From Phytophthora colocasiae (Eukaryota > Oomycota > Peronosporomycetes > Peronosporales > Peronosporaceae): a stretch of 64,000 nucleotides of DNA. The stretch is from contig JAGKQI010000061.1 in NCBI GenBank assembly GCA_018806915.1, positions 1,488,001 through 1,552,000 on the forward strand, in the 5' to 3' direction. A program made the translations under genes and the position numbers. Shown here one piece after another: positions 14,418-24,478 of this stretch; position 1 is the first letter of the stretch; the number at the start of each line of letters is the position of its first letter. The notes beneath the pieces were generated by a model. That model was not told the DNA's origin. It saw nothing but the letters and a program-made list of their open reading frames with translations, and ran no database searches.

Positions 14418-15714
14418 ATGTTAGCGTCTTCTTCTTGGTCAGCTGCAGGTGCAAGACCACCGCGGCCAAGGCCAGTGAGTGCCAAGCCAACCAGAAAGGT
14501 GAACAGTGCGAGGCCGGAAATTGTGTCATACAGCACGAATAACGATTTCGACGAGGAAGAAGAAGTCGTTGAAGACGATGATGGAGATGATCTTGGCGAA
14601 GAGTTTGGTGCTGTGGCTGAGAGAGAGCACAAGCTGCAGCAACAAGCGAGGCAGCAGCCTCAGAAGCAACGGCGTTACTGGTCTGGCAAGCCAGCTAAGT
14701 CTGGTAAGTCTACTCGAAAAAGAATCTGTACAGCCGACGTTTGATCAGTTTGCCCGACGATAGATGCAAAGCTTGGGTCAAGTCCAAAGTTTCGCCCGTC
14801 GTCAGCACCTGCAAGAAGGCCAAAGTCTGCGTCAAGTGCATGTCATGCTCAAGACAAGCAAAACCGGTTGGCAGCATCCATCTCAATCGCCTACTTACGT
14901 GCTGCAGCTGAAAAGAAAAAAGCACGCGACCGAGAATTTGCCGTGAGTGCTATTTGGCGTTACTGTGTTCATGCTCACATTGATCTTCTGTGTGATCATC
15001 GCAGCGAGACCTCTTCCGCGAGGAAAACGAGTTCAAGAAGAAAATTTCAGTCAAGATCGATCAAGCGAACAAAATGATGGCAGCTACTGGCAGCTCGAAG
15101 TCGTTTGCTCCAGCTCCAGTAAGAAAACAACCTTGATATTGAGCTATATATTTGTTTTCTTACAAATGATGGGACTCATCCCGTAGGACCGCGATGGAAT
15201 TCACATGATTCGAGTTCTCGATCCAGTGAACGGTGACCGTGTCATCTCCGTCGAAATCTTTCATATCCTTCCATCGCTTCTATGTGTGTTTATTCTTCAT
15301 GGTATACTTGTTGAAAAGCTGTAGCTACCTTAACTTTTTTTTCGTTCTTCACTGCGCGAGTTTGAGCAGCTTGCAACTGTCCCCCTGGGCCAAACTATGC
15401 AGCACCACACTTCATCCGCCACAAACATTGCTTCAAATAAATATTCCACCAACCCAGCATCTCACAGGAGAAGTTCGATAACACGCGGCAGTATTGCCCC
15501 GCGTGCAGCTCGAATGAGTGCTCGATTACTCAACGAGCCTCAATCTGACGTCGACGGAACTCCCTATCGAGCAAAGGTCAAACCCGCTGATCGTTCCCAG
15601 GTCCAAGAAGAGCTTCGTGGCGTACTGGAAGGCACTATTGAGCTTACAAAAATCCTTCAGGAACAGCTCCATGAGCTCCGACTCAAGGGATGGAACGTTG
15701 CTCCACGCTCGTAG
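14418..15714 (+). CDS. Unrecognised basic, charged protein; five exons, one apparent U12-type intron
   Basis: I do not recognise the family. Proposed exons: 14418-14703, 14764-14942, 15005-15118, 15187-15262 and 15353-15714; all junctions keep frame. The first three introns are ordinary GT-AG (60, 62 and 68 bp). The fourth (15263-15352) starts ATATCCTT and ends AC. The protein opens with RPPRPRPVSAKP, has an acidic stretch (EEEEVVEDDDGDD), a second SSAPARRPKSAS segment, a charged helical region (AAAEKKKARDREFA then RDLFREENEFKKK), a short RDGIHMIRVLDPVNG segment and a C-terminal helix (QVQEELRGVLEGTIEL). RPxSA-like segments occur in many ciliary proteins, but that is only suggestive. The start is uncertain: in-frame ATGs also lie at 14253 and 14283; I chose the one just after an initiator-like motif. 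Confidence 0.7.
15263..15352 (+). other. Probable U12-type AT-AC intron
   Basis: The 5' end reads ATATCCTTCC, an exact match to the minor-spliceosome donor ATATCCTT. TACCTTAAC at 15326-15334 matches the U12 branch-site consensus TTCCTTAAC at 8 of 9 positions. An AC acceptor follows about 19 nt after the branch adenosine. Removing these 90 bp joins codon phase 1 to phase 1 and continues directly into the long last exon. An in-frame TAG at 15322 shows that some intron is required. A weaker GT-AG option (donor GTGTTT at 15286, acceptor at 15360) is also in frame. Confidence 0.75.
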
Positions 15715-16295
15715 GACTTCACATTGAAAGGTAATCTAGTGCCTCGATACGACCCACCTTCGTGATGTCAAGGCTTTTTAAACTGCTCTGGTATGGTTCA
15801 CAACGGCTTCAAGTATCCATCGGCGCTTCTGTCTGCGACTGTAGCAAGTGTATTCTGAGGCGAGTTACGACGAACACTTCAGCCCTGCTGTTTAGCTCCC
15901 CGAAATACAGCCCTCCAGTATCATATGAGCCTTGGTCTCCATCTCATTGACTCTCGTATCTCCACATCTCCACCCCACTTGACCTAGAAGAAGACCCACA
16001 TGTCCCCCTGTCCTAAGCGATCTACACTGAGCGACATATTTTTGTGAATCCGCATAATTTTATATCGCTCACTGTACACATTGCCGTTAGGCCGCTTGCG
16101 CCATAGTGCTCCACACAGACCACTTGCGAGGACAAAACGTGGTACAAGTATAGAGAACCACTTGCTACATCTTGTGACGAACTAACAAGGCGCTACCTAC
16201 GCTGTACGACATATACGGCCAGTATATCCTCTATAAGAACAGCTTGCAGAGAGCTCGGACGGGAGCTAGGTAGTACCGTGAACGACATTGAGCAA

Positions 16296-16378
16296 ATACC
16301 GGTACAATACCGATAGAGTACATACCGGTACAATACTGACGTGAAATTGACTTGGATAAAGTAAGAAGAAATACCGGT
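16296..16378. repeat. Three copies of palindromic ACCGGT motif, two within a 15-bp direct repeat
   Basis: ATACCGGTACAATAC occurs at 16296-16310 and again, perfectly, at 16322-16336 (26-bp spacing, about 2.5 helical turns). A shorter ATACCGGT is at 16371-16378. The ACCGGT core is a palindrome. Position 90-170 bp upstream of the DUF3128 start suggests a binding site, but nothing else supports this. Confidence 0.5.
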
Positions 16379-16454
16379 GTATTTATGGTGTACTTTCTGA
16401 GAAAAGCGTTTTGTGTTGACAAAAGCACTTTATTATGAGAAAAGCATCTTGTTG

Positions 16455-16461
16455 TCATTCC
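16455..16461 (+). promoter_or_regulatory. Oomycete initiator-like motif TCATTCC
   Basis: TCATTCC fits the oomycete initiator consensus TCAYTYY and lies only 6-12 bp before the ATG at 16467. If used, the mRNA leader would be about 10 nt. Confidence 0.4.
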
Positions 16462-16466
16462 TAACG

Positions 16467-16890
16467 ATGGACTCGCAGGCATCGAACGCCGAGCGCACAG
16501 CGCGATATTTGCATGAGGAGAAGCTCAGGAAAGAGGAGAGTGGCGAAATCGATAAGAAAATGTCGTGTCGGTGGTTCCTCGATCGATCATTCTACTGCGT
16601 CAGTACGTTATCCATTTGCGCAATACACTACGTGTGGAGGAGAATGGCATGGGCTTATTCTACTGTTAATTTACCGCGTAAAAGCTCCAGGCAATCAGAT
16701 GGAGCATTTCTACAGATATGGTCAAGTCGACGAGTGCAAGTTCACGTGGAAGAACATGTATCTGTGCTACCGGGCAAGTATGATGGATGAAGAGAAGCGC
16801 CAGAGCTTCCTCAAGGACACGCCGCTAGATGCTTCGGTGGGTCCCCACGTCACGGACGTATGGGAAAAGAAGGAAACACCTAGCTGGTAA
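16467..16890 (+). CDS. DUF3128 (C22orf39-like) twin-cysteine protein
   Basis: Small cysteine-motif protein, 111 aa, two exons: 16467-16602 and 16691-16890, with an 88-bp GT-AG intron (donor GTACGT). The spliced product has the DUF3128 pattern: SCRWFLDRSFYC, then SNQMEHFYRYGQVDEC and WKNMYLC, giving paired cysteines either side of a YYRYG-like core. In this family the paired cysteines resemble those of small mitochondrial intermembrane-space proteins, but function is poorly known. The C-terminus (VWEKKETPSW) ends with the aromatic residues seen in family members. The splice choice is supported by the restored cysteine spacing. The frame without splicing breaks the domain. Confidence 0.78.
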
Positions 16891-18160
16891 GAGACGAGAG
16901 CATAATCTAGGGGCATTGTCTCGTGGGGTAGATGCGCTTGAATTCCACTCACTCACACGTGCTGGGTCGTGTTCGGTAGCTTTATGTGCACTCTCGTTGC
17001 TCCCCCTGCCATCATTGTGCTCTGATCTGCCTCGCCTACATTCCTTCGTGCTTACTTGACTAACCGACCCCACACCAGCCTCCAAACCTTAATCTAATCC
17101 TTTAGCCACTCTTCCATGCCATGCAGGTCGCCAGGGAGTGCTGGCGGCAAGTTCTGGTCGTCTCCGTGGCCAATAGGCATAGGCAGCGAGTCCAGAGATG
17201 ATTCTAACAGCGCATCTAACGGGTCCAGGAGGTCGCCACTTGTGCTGTTAAACGGAATCGGCTCATTAGCAGCGGCACTACTGTTGCTTCCATTGCTCAA
17301 AGGAGGGGCAGCAGCAGGAGACGCACTCTGGTTTACAGGCGAATTCACATCTCCACCACTGACGTTAAAACTTCGCATGGACAGAAGGTCTAGCTCGTTC
17401 TCGATGTTCTGCGTGAGCTGGAAGTCGAAAGCCTCGGTAGAAAGCGGCGGCAACCCGGCGAATGACTTCTTGGAGTTCACCTGCAAATTCAGCAATGTGT
17501 CCAAATCCCCCGTCTCCTCATAATGTTCAAAGGCTTTATGCAGTGCCGAGTCGTCCGATGCGATGAGCAGCATTTTGAGTGAATCCTTCTGCTCTTTACT
17601 GATCTTGCCACTGGCCGCGAGTTTATTTACCAGCCAAAATTTGGAGGATAAACTGCGTCCACGTTTCGATTTGCGTGAATTACCACGCGATGCGCCAGCG
17701 GAACCTGTTGGTGGTTGCATCTGACCCACAGGTTTGATCATCGGCTTGATCATCGGCTCCGGTGTCACTTTGGCCGCCGACTCAGCGTTTGCACTCGCGT
17801 TAAAGTTATCGGACGGGGTCAAATCCGCGCCAAAGTCCACTGGGACATCAAAATCCAACGTGTCCATAATGTCCAGAAGCTCTGGCGGGGGTCCAGTGGC
17901 CTCATTAAGCTGGAATCCCTCTAGCGACAACAAGTCTCCGTCCCGAATGGACCGATCCAGCGCGTTCTTCCGGATCTGCCAATCGCAGCAACAAATAACA
18001 AGACACAAACGTCAGTTAGTGAGTATGGTCCATGATGGGCTTAAGAAGACTGCGGGGCAACCTACCACGACTCCTTTCTCGCTCTTGGACTTGGTCGGGT
18101 GCAGCAGCACTTTGCATTTCGCCAGGATGCTGGGCGCCGGGTCGTCGTCCGAGTTGGTGA

Positions 18161-18289
18161 TATTGAATGTGTACGCTTTAGAAGGGAAAAGGAAAAGTGA
18201 TTTACTATCAGTGCCGTACAGTCTCGCTGCGCAGAATTAACCCACGCGAGGTACCTTATCCACTACCGCTTACGACGTAACTTCCAACA
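18161..18289 (-). repeat. Copia 3' LTR
   Basis: 129 bp, identical by eye to the copy at 22812-22940. The RNase H reading frame ends inside it (stop at 18270-18272). Confidence 0.93.
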
Positions 18290-21200
18290 CTCCTTCCCTG
18301 CGCAGTGAGGCTCTATCACCACCAGTTAACCCGATCTTCTCTCGTAGTTGAAGTACCTGCTCTCCTGGAAGAGCCTTCGTCAGCAAGTCCGCTAACATAT
18401 CGGCGGTTCCGACGTACGTGGGCAGAACGACACCTCGCTCAGCGTAATCTCGCAAGAATTTGACCTTGATATCCACGTGCTTGGCCCTCCCCGAGCTTCG
18501 TTCCTCGTTGGTGATCTGTTTCAGCGCTGCCTGGTTATCCATCATCATCTCGATTGGCAGCTTTACGCTTTAAGCCAATCTCTCCGAACAGCTCTGCAAC
18601 CCAACACATTTTGGCCGCCAACAGATGCTGCGACAAACTCCGCTTCTGCAGTTGACAGCACGACAGCGGTTTGCTTCCTGCACTCCCAATCTATCGTCAT
18701 TCCATTTACTTGACTATGACGCCGCTGACAGATTTGCGATCTTGCACGTCTCCAGCAAAGTCTGCATCAGACCAGCAACACAACGGACAATTTCTTTCGC
18801 GCCATCTTGCATCATCATCCGTCAGGCGCAACTTCAAACCACGCGTTCCACTCAAATACCGTGCGATTCGCTTCGCTAGCTTCCAGTCTTGAGCAGTGGG
18901 AGCGTGAGTCTTCTTCGACTCGCGCGGTGAACAGCAAACGAAATGTCAGGTCTTGTGCCACGTGCGATCCACAGGAGACTCCCAACCAAGGCCTGAAAGT
19001 CCTTCACCGTCGGTTCTTTGCATCACGGGAGGCCACTTACACGGCAGTAACTTCCCATCGTCGTCGGTGGATCGCCCGCTGCGATAGGCAGTCGAACGCT
19101 GTTGGCATTTTCTAAGCCATGCGCGATCAGCGTTTCCGTGATGGCATGCTCTTGGTCAATCGTATATCCACGCTCATCGTCGAAGCTGATCTCATCCCGA
19201 GGAACATCGATGCTGGTCCCAAGTCCTGAGTTCCAGGATTGCCATATCAGCAAAATGAGCCGACGCGGCGCCGAAGTAGCGGTGACCAGCAAATCGTCAA
19301 CGCATGTCCCACAACAGTTATTCCACCAACGTCAGTCTTCACATAGACGCACGAATCGGACAAACATTGCCTGAATCCGACCTGAACAAGCGTTTTGTGC
19401 GGTAACTTACGCCACAGCCTTCCAGCTTGCTTAAGCCTAAAAGGCTTCTTCCGAGCAACAAGCCCCGAGTTCACTAACGTCTTTGACACCCAAAGTTGCC
19501 AGCTCAGCTGCCGTAAACCCATTCCGTCGGGAATGTACAGGCAGATTTCTAAGCCCTCTTCCGTCGATGCTCTCACGAACGCATTCGGTACATCACTGCG
19601 CCCGCTGGCACGCGCTGGGATTCTGCAAGTGCAAGCACAGCTTTTCCACTTGGCAGTTCCATCACTGCAGCAAATGTGAACAAGTAGTCAATACCGAACA
19701 CTTGCTCATTTCCGCATGCTACGAGTCGAGCTTTGTAGCGCTGGATTTTGCCATTGCCATCCCGTTTCTTCTTATATACCCATTTCGAGTGTAGTCGAGC
19801 GGTACCCGAGACACCTTCACAACTTCTTCATGGTCGTTCGCTTCAGAGAAGTACTTCTTCGCCCGCGGCCCGCCATTTCTCTCACTTTCCGCGCAACGTC
19901 TGGCAGCAGCAAATTTGCTGGCTCCTTATCATCCGCATGAGTATCTTCCACATACGGCCAGCACTTGAGACCAGTGCTCCTTCCGACCCTCCGTCGTCAT
20001 CTCCATCAGCTTCAATACGGCGTCGAACAGGATTTCTTCCTCACGCGCTGTGACCGACGTGGCTTGGTCTCTCCTTTAGAATTTCCAGTTTCAGGCGCAT
20101 TCTTCCACGTCTTCCGTGACATTGCTCGCGCCAGGACTCGTTCTACCGTTGGCCATTTCTGCAAGTTCTTCAAGAATTAGTTGCTGTGAAATGCGGTCGC
20201 TGTCAGCCTGTTTCAACGTCTCGATGTCCTTTACATGGCGGGTCACCACAACCTTGTTGCTCTCCAGTAAGTATACTGATAACCCCTTTGTTCTCAGTCG
20301 CTTTTTCCGATCACAACTCACGCTGAGAACGCTTTTGCAGATTCTTCTGCTAGTGTCAACGAATACAGCGCAAGCAGATCCAAAACCACAATGTCTTGCA
20401 AACTTGGCGCACGTCCCGAGAGCACCTCCAGCGGCGACATTCGGTCATCGTTTGCACGGTAACGGTGGGACTGCGGTTCAATACATAGACCGCATATTCT
20501 GCCGCATCTCCCCAAAATGTCAGTGGCAACTGAAGGTAAACAGCATGCAGCGCACGATGTTCATCACCGTTCGGTGCATCCTCTCTGCTTTACCGTTGGC
20601 AGCTTGGTTCCTGCCTCGCTCTTCTGACGGGCCACTCTGATTGCTTGCAAAACTCGTCCACGTTGTTGTATTCTGCACCTCCGTCAGTACACGGTAGGAC
20701 ACGAACCTTGCACCCAAATTGCTTCTCGAACCAGGTCAGAAATTGTTCGAAGTATTTGGCGGCCTGATCCTTCGTCTTCGCCAAGAACACGCGGCAGTAA
20801 TTGACTTATGGTCCACGAAGTTCACCAAGTATCGATTTCCACGTCGGTCTCAGCGTAACAGGGCCTTTCAAGTCACTGCAAATCACCGCCTCCCACACGA
20901 TCAACTGGAGCATGCTCCCCAGTGTCTTCGTCGGCTGTTGGGCACGCGTCTGCTTGCCTTCAGCACATACACGACAGTTGACCCGCTTGTGGCTAGTAAT
21001 CTCAATCCCAGAGGCTGGCGTCTTTCGCGATCCGCTCGATTGTAATCAAATGCAAGATGTCCAAACCTCTCGTGAAAGCCGACCAAAGTATCCTTCTGAA
21101 CAATTGAGAGGTGAGATGGCGGTCTTCCTCCACCACCGCGCTCATCACAACTTCTTTCATCTGTTGCACAGAGCGCTGTCGACCACATTGCACTCTTTTG

Positions 21201-22807
21201 CTACCAGTAGCGTTGTTGCTCTCTGATATCCGCGTAGAACACCACTCGTGTAGGGTTGCCCTCTTCAATACCGCCACAGCCATTTGGTGATCAGCCACCT
21301 TGCAGCCCATTTTCAGCAACAAGCAGTACGACATCAGGTTCCTGGCTAGCTTAGGTGCATAGTAGACGTTCCTCAGTGTGATCTCGGCCTGACGCCGTCC
21401 ACTCATCGCTTTAAGCACAGCTGTTCCTTCAGCGTCACCTCAAGCTTTGTGCCATCGGGCTGAAAACTCTCCTCCGCGTCGTGGCATTCCGTGACGTCCC
21501 TGAGCATCGCCTTGTCGTTCACCATATGACGACTTGCACCACTGCCGTCCAATATCCAGTCGTCAGTCCGAGGCCATGTTCCTGAACATTCAAAGACCAT
21601 TTGATCTTACTCGTCACCACCATCGTTCTTGTGCTCTTTCAGGACAATCGCGCCGGATGTGGCCGATGACATTTTGCCACACTTGTAGCATTTCCTGCCA
21701 GTTGTGACGGTGCTGACTGTGTCCTTCCTGATCCCGAACGTCTTGTCCTCGTCCTTCAGTGCTTGAGCCCACGCCACAAGCTCACTTGCCTGTTGCATTG
21801 GGTCTGGCCTCGTAGGGTCGTACTTCGCCATCATAGCGATCTTCAAATCCGGGTCAGCGTACTTCACCACGTTTTCCAGCACCAAACTCGGCGACGCGTT
21901 GGTAGCCCCCATTAGCGCATTCAGGTAAAGGAAGTGGTCATTCCAGCATGTACGCGAGCTCTCCTTCCGGGCTGAAAACATCCTCATCGCCTGCTGATTG
22001 AGAGATGTTCACACGGAACGCCGCATTCATTTGTTCCATCACGAACCAAAGATTTGGCTGGGTAGCCCACCACCGCTGCACATGTTGATGGAAGTACTTT
22101 TCAGCTTTGCCTCGCAGATGCTCTGCGAACTTATTGACCTTCGCCCGTTCCGTCCAGCGATAGCGGGTAGGCGATCTCGGCCATCTCAATCCTGCTCAAT
22201 GAACAGTAATGCCCACTGTTCAAAGCCAGATCCTAGACCTTGTAGACCTCGTTACCGCGTCGAATGCGCGTAGCGCTAGCTTAGCCTCTCTCGCAGGGGA
22301 CGCGTGGTTCAGCTGCCATGACAGGCTCAGCATGTTGTTGCTGTGGCTGTTGCTGCGCGTGTGCTTGACCGGGCGGGCGGTACGCTTTGGTACTTCTGTG
22401 GAACCCCGCGGTCCACTCCGTAGTCAAGATAGCCAGCACGCGCCCATCCCTCCAGGAGTCTGGACCCCCAGGCCCACATGTCCACCTCCAAGCTCGTCAA
22501 CGTGCATTTGCCGCATCCCGAGGCTCCCGCCTCCTCAATCGCTTGACGGAAGACGCTTCGCCTCAGCGGTTGGTCAGAGACACCGGCGCCCCGAGGCGTG
22601 ACCGCCTTCTCCAGCATGTTCACCTTGCGGTCAGCTGCCTCAGCAGCACCATCATATCCTCCATTCCGGGAGCGGCTTTTCCTTCATCAGGCGAGCTACT
22701 ACTTCGTGGGCAGCAGGATCACCGCCACCAGTACCTGGCGCAACCTCTTTCGCAGGTAGCGGAGGTGTCTGTCGTGGCGAGACTTCGCCAGCGTCCTTGG
22801 AACTCAT
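18270..22807 (-). pseudogene. Copia gag-pol remnant with multiple frameshifts
   Basis: Fragments in several minus frames follow Copia order. Gag lies at 22807-21607 with a broken zinc knuckle (CYKCGK). A protease-like WILDGSGASRHM is near 21560; its usual DSGA core is altered by a glycine. GAG-pre-integrase HERFGHLAFD is near 21085. Integrase core pieces (LPCTDGGAEY, then KAERMHRT) lie at 20790-20520. A reverse-transcriptase region lies at 19576-19023 (KQAGRLW, SDSCVYV). RNase H with MMMDNQAALKQ and HVDIKVKFLRDY lies at 18548-18270. No frame is longer than about 140 codons, so the copy cannot make an intact polyprotein as read. Confidence 0.85.
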
Positions 22808-22811
22808 AACC
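22801..22811 (-). other. Copia primer-binding site, overlapping the gag start codon
   Basis: On the minus strand GGTTATGAGTT abuts the LTR. It is complementary to the anticodon-loop region of initiator methionine tRNA (CUCAUAACC), as in Drosophila copia, which primes from an internal tRNA fragment. The ATG within it (22807-22805) opens a frame (MSSKDAGEVSPRQ...), so gag translation seems to start inside the primer-binding site. Confidence 0.65.
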
Positions 22812-22940
22812 TATTGAATGTGTACGCTTTAGAAGGGAAAAGGAAAAGTGATTTACTATCAGTGCCGTACAGTCTCGCTGCGCAGAATTAACCCACGCGA
22901 GGTACCTTATCCACTACCGCTTACGACGTAACTTCCAACA
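22812..22940 (-). repeat. Copia 5' LTR
   Basis: 129 bp, the partner of 18161-18289. It is bordered outside by GGTGA and inside by the primer-binding site. Confidence 0.93.
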
Positions 22941-23194
22941 GGTGATGACCTGGTAGAAGTCGCTGAGCACGCCGTCCCACTCGAGCGGGCGCTGCAGACA
23001 CACGAGCGACGTGACGCTCGTTAGCGGATTAAGGAGCAACACGCGGATGACCTCGCCCATTGCGCACGTCGAGCGGCCAATTGGTATGTGGAAGCTCGTT
23101 TTGGCGTCAGGGGGAACGTCGCGAGGAAAAAAGCCAGCTGCAAGAGGGTGCGCTGATTGGTTGAAAAGGATGATGTGCAGTTCATTGGAATCCT

Positions 23195-24478
23195 CTGTAA
23201 TCATATACTGTTAGTAAACGTATAATTCTGCTTTGATAGACAACGACGACCTTTTACTTTAAATACCACGTATATATTGGTTGCACACCGTTGTAATGAT
23301 AAAGAGAATGGACTCTGTAATGCTGGAGACGTCGTAAGTACACCATTCTCATCACGCCAGCCGGACTTCCATCACCAGAGAGTTTGTGCCCCAGATAAGA
23401 CGGACACGCGGTAATGACTACAGGCATGTACAGTGTAAAGTGTATTGTGTAGCTGTCGCCAACATTAGCTCGACGTTGCAGACGCTGAAGCGCGCTGTTG
23501 TCGCACAATTCCACCGTCATGCTGGCAGCAACATGCAACATGATGCTGCTCGTTTGGGTTCACAATCCGTTGTTGATGCTGGCTGGACCGTCCAGCACTC
23601 ACGGCAAGCGAGCATTGTTCATCTCCCTCCATCGACGTCTCGGTCGGCGAGCTTGCCCGACAAAATACGAAAAACACCATTCAATTGTGAATCCAGCACC
23701 AGCAAATACATAATTCCACTCAGATTTGATCAATCGCACCTAGCCGAAGTCGAGTGTGGGTGTGCCACACATTTGGAATCCTGGCCTCTACGCGGCAAGG
23801 CATGCGCGCCGACGTTCTCGCGGCTCTTACAGACGCTACACGGGTCAAACAGCTTCACGGGTGGACCCTTTCGCTTGCTATTGATGTCAGCTCGGTGCGC
23901 GTATCCAGTTACCTCTGCAAATCCAAGTTGGTGATGATGAAAGGGACCCGAAAGGGCGGCCAGAATGCTGCCCGTGTATACTGCACTCTGCTGGTAGCAG
24001 ATATAGCACAGTAGAAAGACGTTACGAGCGGCTACAAACAGCCAAGGTGTGATCATCGCTCGAGGTCAGCTGTAAAACGCGGTGGTAGGAGGTTGTTGCC
24101 GGCGAATACCAGGCTCATGCCTCATCGGTGGCGGTCGGTGGGTAGGTGGGTGGGTGGGGGCAGCACAAACATGTAATGTAAGCAATTGTCTGGATTATAT
24201 TGACTAGCTACTTGCAGGCTATTGCTTCAACATTAACTCTATTGCACTCCAATTGTTTGCAGGTCGTCCAGCAGCTTGTTTCTCGCTGCGTTCACGGGGA
24301 GCTCGGTTACGGACGCGGTACACGAGGCGTGCGCGACCGCAGAGGTCAAGCTGGTCCCGCACGGACAGCCCGTATATGAGGTGGACACAGCAGCCAACTT
24401 TCAGAAACACACGGCGGCAGCACGTTTGCCCAACAACATCAACTTGCCAACCCGTTGCTGGTATTAGTAAGCTACAAC
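23195..24478. other. Poorly resolved region between the split gene and MULE debris
   Basis: No complete gene could be built. On the minus strand, a methionine-led stretch from 23632 (MEGDEQCSLA) ends at a good donor GTGAGT and may be a 5' exon of the split gene, but the next exon cannot be joined in frame. On the plus strand, 23754-24014 reads GWTLSLAIDVSSVRVSSYLC, reminiscent of transposase debris. On the plus strand, 24262-24467 is a coding-like fragment after a ttgcag acceptor, ending LPTRCWY. None is assigned. Confidence 0.35.
24140..24160 (+). other. G-quadruplex-capable G-run cluster
   Basis: Four runs of at least three G separated by loops of 5, 1 and 1 bases. This fits the simple G-quadruplex rule. 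It is surrounded by GGTGG-rich simple sequence. Confidence 0.5.

Larger units (their letters stand above)
15715..16466. other. Intergenic region upstream of the DUF3128 gene
   Basis: About 750 bp without a credible gene; the short open frames lack coding character. The proximal half contains three ATACCGGT motifs (listed separately) and the last 15 bp an initiator-like TCATTCC. Confidence 0.5.
18161..22940 (-). mobile_element. Copia-type LTR retrotransposon, 4,780 bp, recent insertion
   Basis: Two identical 129-bp LTRs (18161-18289 and 22812-22940) flank a 4.5-kb interior in minus orientation. The 5-bp target duplication GGTGA is perfect (18156-18160 and 22941-22945). Read on the minus strand the LTR starts TGTTGG and ends CAATA. 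A polypurine tract (AGGGAAGGAG) sits directly before the 3' LTR. GGTTATGAGTT directly after the 5' LTR is a primer-binding site. The interior keeps Copia order gag, protease, integrase, reverse transcriptase, RNase H, but in fragments. Confidence 0.93.
17094..23194 (-). pseudogene. Unrecognised oomycete protein gene split by a Copia insertion in a coding exon
   Basis: I do not recognise this protein. The visible 3' part has an exon from 23194 (acceptor ACAG after a tttactaac branch-like motif) to 22946, interrupted by the Copia element, resuming at 18160 to 18066. An intron (18065-17976) and a last exon (17975-17094) follow. Removing the element and one 5-bp duplication leaves the frame open across the junction (...FYQVIT then NSDDDPAP...). 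The first exon is a compact hydrophobic/charged domain ([34 protein letters not shown]). The last exon has a basic patch ([10 protein letters not shown]), a helical [17 protein letters not shown] segment and an acidic, proline/serine-rich C-terminus ending MEEWLKD. This could be a transcriptional regulator, but that is a guess. Upstream exons at 23.2-23.7 kb could not be resolved. As it stands this allele should be null. Confidence 0.7.

Noticed and set aside
15286..15360. GT-AG alternative (GTGTTT donor, GCGCGAG acceptor) for intron 4 of the 14.4-kb gene
   Set aside because: It is in frame, but the donor is poor and it ignores the exact U12 donor and near-exact branch site present.
18164..18290. 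Copia LTR ends set at the nearest TG...CA
   Set aside because: The 5-bp duplications and the identity between the two LTRs place the boundary at TA, three bases further out.
23386..23934. 182-codon plus-strand frame
   Set aside because: No motif. It runs through low-complexity and possible antisense exon sequence and has no splice or promoter context.
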